From the NCBI RefSeq assembly GCF_009362845.1, contig NZ_WHNW01000002.1, forward strand, positions 248,001-312,000: 64,000 nt of DNA, read 5' to 3'. The translations under genes and the position numbers were made by a program. This DNA comes from Ostreibacterium oceani. GTDB taxonomy: Bacteria; Pseudomonadota; Gammaproteobacteria; Cardiobacteriales; Ostreibacteriaceae. Positions 59,727-64,000 of the stretch are shown here, in pieces; position 1 is the first letter of the stretch; each line of letters starts with the position of its first letter. Below the pieces are notes generated by a model. That model saw only the letters and a list, made by a program, of their open reading frames with translations. It did not search any database and was not told the origin of the DNA.

Positions 59727-61331
59727 TCACGCACGCGCTTGGTAATAGGCGCTTGCCCAGCCTGCCAAATAAACCGACCCAGTAATGACTAGACAATCGC
59801 TGGATTGCAAATTCGATAATGCCAAGGTTAGTGCTGCTTCTGGGTCTGCTTCGCTTAGGATACGTTCAATCGCCGCCCTTTTAGTCACGCCGTCACTTAG
59901 TTCACCAGCTGCATCGCTTTTCGTATCATGCGCTTGTAAGCCCTGCAAGGCATCAACAATCAATTCACAGGACAACGACCGTGTAGTGGTCGCCTCGGTC
60001 ACAATCACGGTTGCTATCATGGATGGTGGTTGCAGAGCAACTACCTGCGAACTAGAATTAGATGCCGCCTTAGATGTCACCTCAGATATATCCTCAGGTA
60101 TCTGCTTAACGGCCTTGTTAAGGGGGTTGTTAGCCACTTTGTCAAATGCCTCCATCGCCGCATAGACGTTCTTTGTCGCTGAAAACGATACCAACATAAC
60201 CAGACGCCCTGTCAACCCCAATGCATCCCGCCGCGCCATGACAAACTGTGCCAAATTGGCTGCTGACTGCGCGGTATGGGCGCTATCAATCACAATCAAT
60301 GGCGCTTCACTGACGACTTCCTCGCGCGCAGGTAACGTTAATGTCGATAAGGTTGTGGCGACGGATTGCGTCATTCGAATGTCCAATGCTTGCAGCGCCG
60401 CAACCGCAATCGCCATATTGCGCGCTTTAATTTTTGAGTGAGCCGATAGCAGACAACCCTCAACAGGCCACTGATAACTCGGGGCTTGCGATTGCGCCGA
60501 TGGGCAGGCGTTGATCGCCGCATTATCGATAACATTGTCGATACGATCGACCGAACAAACATCAACTGACAATTGGTTAGCGATGGTTTTGACCGCATCA
60601 ACCACAACGGGTTGTTGCGCCCCTAAAATGAGTGGGGTATGCGCCCTCATCACGCCACATTTTTCATCAATCAGCGTTGGCATATCGCCAAAAATATCCA
60701 AATGCTCGGCCTCAATATGTGTCAGTATCGCCACCTCATGTACCGATTGATTCACGGCATCCGTCTTTGCGCCAATACCCGTTTCCATTACGGCCATCGC
60801 CACCGATTGTTCGGCAAAATAAAGGTACGCAATCGCCGTCGTGATTTCAAAAAATCGAGGTCGCTCATCTTCGTGGTTAATGGTTAACTGATTGGCGGCC
60901 GCAAAGACACAATTACCTAAATTCACTAGCGTATCGACTGGAATCATTTCACCGTTTATGCGGATACGTTCGCGGTAATCAAATAGATGCGGCGAGGTAA
61001 ATAGCCCCACACGAGCGTGTGCTTGCTGCAATGCCGCGCTTAGCATCAGCGCCACCGAACCTTTACCCTTAGAGCCAGTAATAACAACACTACGACATTG
61101 GCGTTCAGGGTGACCTAGTTGCTGCAACAGCTTAGCAGTTACTGCACGCGGCGTGGTGATTGCGCGATTGAATCTAGGCGGTAACGCATACAGCGCTGCA
61201 TAAAATTCGTCTAACGTCGATACACTCGGGTATGACGCTGGATGCTGTTCAGCTTGTTTCCTAGCTTGCTGCTGGCGTTGCTGTTGCTGGGGTTCGGATT
61301 GTCGTTTGGGGGGTTGCATCGGGGTTTGCAT
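59727..61331 (-). CDS. folC: Bifunctional folylpolyglutamate synthase / dihydrofolate synthase
   Basis: FolC adds glutamate to dihydropteroate and to folates. The Mur-ligase-like enzyme shows the P-loop ITGSKGKGSVALMLSAALQQ near residue 84 (GSKGKGS instead of the usual GTNGKGS), GLFTSPHLFDYRERIRINGE, ETGIGAKTDAVN, and IDSAHTAQSAANLAQFV near 350. The 534-residue length is about 100 above normal. The excess lies in a Gln-rich N-terminus (PQQQQRQQQARKQAEQ) and in Ser/Ala-rich inserts near 400-420 and 460-475. Core motifs look intact. Confidence 0.92.
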   Translation of the reverse strand: MQTPMQPPKRQSEPQQQQRQQQARKQAEQHPASYPSVSTLDEFYAALYALPPRFNRAITTPRAVTAKLLQQLGHPERQCRSVVITGSKGKGSVALMLSAALQQAHARVGLFTSPHLFDYRERIRINGEMIPVDTLVNLGNCVFAAANQLTINHEDERPRFFEITTAIAYLYFAEQSVAMAVMETGIGAKTDAVNQSVHEVAILTHIEAEHLDIFGDMPTLIDEKCGVMRAHTPLILGAQQPVVVDAVKTIANQLSVDVCSVDRIDNVIDNAAINACPSAQSQAPSYQWPVEGCLLSAHSKIKARNMAIAVAALQALDIRMTQSVATTLSTLTLPAREEVVSEAPLIVIDSAHTAQSAANLAQFVMARRDALGLTGRLVMLVSFSATKNVYAAMEAFDKVANNPLNKAVKQIPEDISEVTSKAASNSSSQVVALQPPSMIATVIVTEATTTRSLSCELIVDALQGLQAHDTKSDAAGELSDGVTKRAAIERILSEADPEAALTLALSNLQSSDCLVITGSVYLAGWASAYYQARA

Positions 61332-61416
61332 CGGTAGTTACTCGCAAAAAACTCGTCAAAAGTCATGTCTGGCATGATAGGCTATGCATTGTAGTGCATT
61401 ATCGCGCGACTGCCAA

Positions 61417-61460
61417 TGGTTGCCAAATGGTTGCCAAATGGTTGCCAAATGCTTGCAAAT
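61417..61460. repeat. 11-bp tandem array: TGGTTGCCAAA x3 plus a degenerate copy
   Basis: Three perfect copies (61417-61449) are followed by the decayed TGCTTGCAAAT. Period 11 bp. Confidence 0.92.
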
Positions 61461-61488
61461 GGCTGAAAATGGCAACCACCAAGCAAAG

Positions 61489-61514
61489 ACAGACAAAAGA
61501 CAGACAAAAGACAG
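61489..61514. repeat. 11-bp tandem array: ACAGACAAAAG x2.4
   Basis: Two perfect copies and the first four bases of a third. Period 11 bp. Confidence 0.9.
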
Positions 61515-61590
61515 TGAAATTCAGCCGATATTTTTGTTTCATTTGCTTTATAATAAGGCTTAAATTCAATTAAATGGCAATTTTAATGGC

Positions 61591-61620
61591 AATTGATTTG
61601 TAATTGATTTGTAATTGATT
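61591..61620. repeat. 11-bp tandem array: AATTGATTTGT x2.7
   Basis: Two perfect copies and the first eight bases of a third, preceded by a related AATGGCAATTTT duplication. Period 11 bp. Confidence 0.9.
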
Positions 61621-61673
61621 AAGCGCAAAACAAAAAGCCTATAAAAACCAATAAAATAAACCCAGAAAAAGCC

Positions 61674-63122
61674 ATGAGCCAACAACATACGACAACACCC
61701 GACGCCCTAATCCCTGCGCTCAAACTCATCGTAGGTGAGGCCAACCTCCTGCTGTCTGGTGTGCACGATGATGCCCTAACGCCCTATTTAGAAGAGTCCC
61801 GGCAACGCGTCAATAGCGTCTGTCAATGTATCGTCTTCCCCTCAACAACAGCCGAAGTCGCCCAAATCGTCGCGACCTGCCGCCACCACAAAACACCCAT
61901 TGTACCAATTGGCGGTAATAGTGGCCGCTGTCTCGGCGCACACTCGGACGACCCTGCCACGGTAATGCTTAGTCTCAAAAAACTCAATCGTGTTCGCGAA
62001 ATCGATATAGCAAATCGAACCATCACGGTTGAGGCAGGCTGTATACTACAGACAATTCAGGAAACAGCTGAGAAGCACGGCCTCTTTTTCCCGTTGTCGC
62101 TGGGCGCAGAGGGTTCGTGTCAAATTGGCGGTAACCTCGCAACCAATGCAGGCGGCATCAATGTATTGCGTTATGGCAATACCCGAGATTTAACCTTGGG
62201 TGTCGAAGCCGTCATCCCAAACGGCACCGTATTTAACGGGCTCAGCGCCCTACGAAAAGACAACACAGGGTATGATTTAAAAAACCTACTCATTGGTAGC
62301 GAAGGCACGCTGGGGATTATAACAGCGGCTACGTTTACATTATCTCCCCCTGAGCGCAACAACGAACACGGCTTTATCGCCGTTAACACCATCGAAGATG
62401 CCATCACCTGTCTACATCAAACAAATCAAGTATTTACAGGAAAAGTCTCTTGCTTTGAAATCATCCCAAATCTCGCCATGCAGTGGCTAGAAAAACACAG
62501 CGATTTACGTTGCCCAATCGGCAATAACCACCCGTGGTATATTTGGTACAAAATTGCAAGTGCAAACCCTGACGACTCGCTGGCAGAGGATAACCTTGCT
62601 TGCTTAGAAGCCTTAATGGAAGACGGCATTGTGATTGATGCCACCGTGTCACAAAACGAAGCGATGAAAACCCTATTCTGGCAAATTCGTGAAACCTTGG
62701 TCGAGGTGCAAAAATTCGAAGGGGCATCGGTTAAATTTGACGTATCCGTACCCATCTCAAGCGTCGCCAAACTCATTAACACAGGCTATACCGTGGTCAA
62801 CGACCTCTGCCCTGATATCCGCCCGTATCCTTTTGGCCATCTGGGTGATGGCAATATTCACTTTAACCTTAGCCGCCCCGAAACCATGAGCGATGAGACT
62901 TTTGTCAATCATTACAAAGCCACATTAGTCGAGGCGCTACACGATTTAGTTGACGGACTGGATGGCTCATTTAGCGCCGAACACGGCATTGGCAGTCAAA
63001 AAATCGCCGACATGGCAAAATACAAAGACCCGATTGCACTGGATATGATGCGCCGCATTAAACATGCCTTTGACCCACTTAATCTCATGAATCCCGGTAA
63101 AGTTATCCCGCCATTAAAGTAA
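61674..63122 (+). CDS. FAD-linked oxidase, D-2-hydroxyacid dehydrogenase (GlcD/D2HGDH-like)
   Basis: The 482-residue flavoprotein has the FAD-binding PCMH domain: CIVFPSTTAEVAQIVATC, PIVPIGGNSGRCLGA, ITVEAGCILQTIQ, GAEGSCQIGGNLATNAGGIN and GYDLKNLLIGSEGTLGIITA. The C-terminal oxidase domain has PYPFGHLGDGNIHFNLS with the metal-binding His, SAEHGIGSQKI and NLMNPGKVIPP. It fits enzymes that oxidise D-lactate, glycolate or D-2-hydroxyglutarate; which one cannot be decided. GGNSGRCLGA departs from the usual GGxTGLxGG pattern. No ribosome binding site is clear (AGAAAAAGCC precedes the ATG). Confidence 0.92.
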   Translation: MSQQHTTTPDALIPALKLIVGEANLLLSGVHDDALTPYLEESRQRVNSVCQCIVFPSTTAEVAQIVATCRHHKTPIVPIGGNSGRCLGAHSDDPATVMLSLKKLNRVREIDIANRTITVEAGCILQTIQETAEKHGLFFPLSLGAEGSCQIGGNLATNAGGINVLRYGNTRDLTLGVEAVIPNGTVFNGLSALRKDNTGYDLKNLLIGSEGTLGIITAATFTLSPPERNNEHGFIAVNTIEDAITCLHQTNQVFTGKVSCFEIIPNLAMQWLEKHSDLRCPIGNNHPWYIWYKIASANPDDSLAEDNLACLEALMEDGIVIDATVSQNEAMKTLFWQIRETLVEVQKFEGASVKFDVSVPISSVAKLINTGYTVVNDLCPDIRPYPFGHLGDGNIHFNLSRPETMSDETFVNHYKATLVEALHDLVDGLDGSFSAEHGIGSQKIADMAKYKDPIALDMMRRIKHAFDPLNLMNPGKVIPPLK

Positions 63123-63228
63123 TCTAGGGGCGAGCGCCAATAGAGCTAGTGCCAATAGAATTAGCGACAATAGAACTGACACCAATACTAACAAAGCCTA
63201 TCGGCTTAATATCGAAATCCAATACTAA

Positions 63229-63897
63229 TTACTTTGGTCCTAAAACGATAAATACAAAATACACTGGCAACAAAGCAGCATCTAGCGTCATCGCCAATGG
63301 CATGAGCACCGCACCTTTTGCTACAGTCCCTACACTGACACCATCAGTATTAACTTCAGGCTGACTAACCGCTATAACAATTTCTTGGCGTAACGGCTGT
63401 CGCGGCATTTCACCGTCAATACGGTAGACCCGCCCCTTTAAATATGAAGCATACGTTAATTCACCATCAGGCTGTTCAATAAATCCTAATAAAACAAGCT
63501 GATCAAATACTGACCAATCCATGTCAGTCACATCATTTTCGAGGTGCTCTCGATGGATTAAAGTAATCTCACCCGTAATTTCGCCATCGCGATTAATTGA
63601 AAAATCATCGAATTTCGGCGTAAAGCTAATCTCACTTGAGAGCAATAATATTTGAATAAACTCCTCTTCAATTTCAAATCGGTAGGCTTTATCACCACTA
63701 AGTGCGACTAGGTCAGACGTGTCAGAGCTGACATAAAACCCATCAATTGTAACGTATTGAGTTTTCGAATCTTCTTTTTTTTCATAATCTTTTCGCTCTT
63801 CTTCAAGCTGAAGATGATAACCTGTCAGCACGGAAGCACAGCCAGACAACAGCGCACAACCCATTAAGCTAACCGTTAATAATAAAATACGAACCAT
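63229..63897 (-). CDS. Putative lipoprotein of unknown function
   Basis: From the ATG at 63897 the 222-residue product has a lipoprotein signal peptide with the lipobox LLSGC (MVRILLLTVSLMGCALLSGC), so the mature protein starts at Cys20. The residue after Cys is Ala, which does not suggest inner-membrane retention. A charged stretch (LEEERKDYEKKEDSKTQY) precedes a beta-rich domain, and a C-terminal hydrophobic segment (LMPLAMTLDAALLPVYFVFI) resembles that of YceK/DUF1375-type lipoproteins. AGGGG 6 bp before the ATG supports the start; the longer frame to 63948 is rejected. Function unknown. Confidence 0.75.
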   Translation of the reverse strand: MVRILLLTVSLMGCALLSGCASVLTGYHLQLEEERKDYEKKEDSKTQYVTIDGFYVSSDTSDLVALSGDKAYRFEIEEEFIQILLLSSEISFTPKFDDFSINRDGEITGEITLIHREHLENDVTDMDWSVFDQLVLLGFIEQPDGELTYASYLKGRVYRIDGEMPRQPLRQEIVIAVSQPEVNTDGVSVGTVAKGAVLMPLAMTLDAALLPVYFVFIVLGPK

Positions 63898-64000
63898 TTT
63901 TACCCCTGCTGTCAATGCTAAAAACCATAATCTGCTACAGGTTAACATACCAACCGCCTAACTCCATTGATTTTTCTCTTTTTATATCAATTCAGATTGA

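Larger units (their letters stand above)
61332..61673. other. Intergenic region built from three 11-bp tandem arrays
   Basis: The 342 bp between the divergent folC and FAD-oxidase genes hold three unrelated arrays of the same period (separate entries). A TATAAT at 61549-61554 may be the -10 of the rightward gene; no -35 at 16-18 bp is convincing. No gene or RNA gene is recognised. Confidence 0.7.

Overview
The window reads as one stretch of a gammaproteobacterial chromosome, mid-40s % G+C by eye, with almost only core genes. Pointers to the class are the rpsP-rimM-trmD-rplS cluster next to ffh, tgt-yajC-secD-secF, divergent tesA and ybbA-ybbP homologues, dksA, ampD, slt and a near-complete type II secretion (T2SS) gene set. 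I see no rRNA, tRNA, CRISPR array, prophage or insertion sequence. Genus-level placement is not possible from this sequence alone.

Layout. 1-2.8 kb: end of an exbB-exbD pair, a DMT exporter and an NAD-binding epimerase-like gene. 2.9-5.8 kb: MazG-like pyrophosphatase, moaC, a beta-CASP metallo-hydrolase and a small Trp-rich protein. 5.8-9.3 kb: ampD-nnrED and a cell-surface protein with an IPTL-like C-terminal sorting signal. 9.8-10.6 kb: fdhD. 10.7-21.7 kb: the T2SS locus in two divergent arms, gspGHIJKLMN leftward and gspCDE rightward, the latter overlapping pgpA; gspF and the prepilin peptidase gene are not here. 21.9-27.2 kb: two TAXI-type TRAP binding proteins, a fused permease and a UspA protein. 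27.5-28.4 kb: a secreted repeat protein with a peptidoglycan-binding domain. 28.6-33.0 kb: tgt-yajC-secDF. 33.1-38.1 kb: hemW, dksA and two lytic transglycosylases. 38.2-41.4 kb: a second IPTL-like surface protein, an FAH-family hydrolase and cysQ. 41.6-44.7 kb: a GbsR/MarR regulator and cydAB behind a perfect 36-bp palindrome. 44.7-46.3 kb: an unrecognised pair, one member with an HExxH metallopeptidase motif. 46.5-50.0 kb: rplS-trmD-rimM-rpsP and ffh. 50.2-56.2 kb: DUF2237, selO, tesA and an ABC exporter. 56.3-61.3 kb: an SlyD-like isomerase, dnaQ, aspS, a small membrane protein and folC. 61.7-63.9 kb: an FAD-linked oxidase and a lipoprotein.

The most distinctive property is not one gene. 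Short tandem duplications occur throughout: units of 9, 12 or 15 bp inside genes, which keep the frame, and very often 11 bp between genes. They give VTDG x9 in an epimerase-like protein, DNDP runs inside GspC, linker repeats in NnrED and GspL, and perfect 11-bp arrays after pgpA and before the FAD oxidase gene. Several open reading frames reach upstream through such arrays, so I chose internal start codons where ribosome binding sites or family alignment supported it.

Many genes bear on the cell envelope: protein export (SecDF/YajC, T2SS, C-terminally sorted surface proteins), murein turnover (AmpD, two lytic transglycosylases, a peptidoglycan-binding repeat protein) and energised uptake (ExbBD, TRAP). 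Cytochrome bd, FdhD, MoaC and HemW fit respiration under low oxygen. That functional reading is inference.
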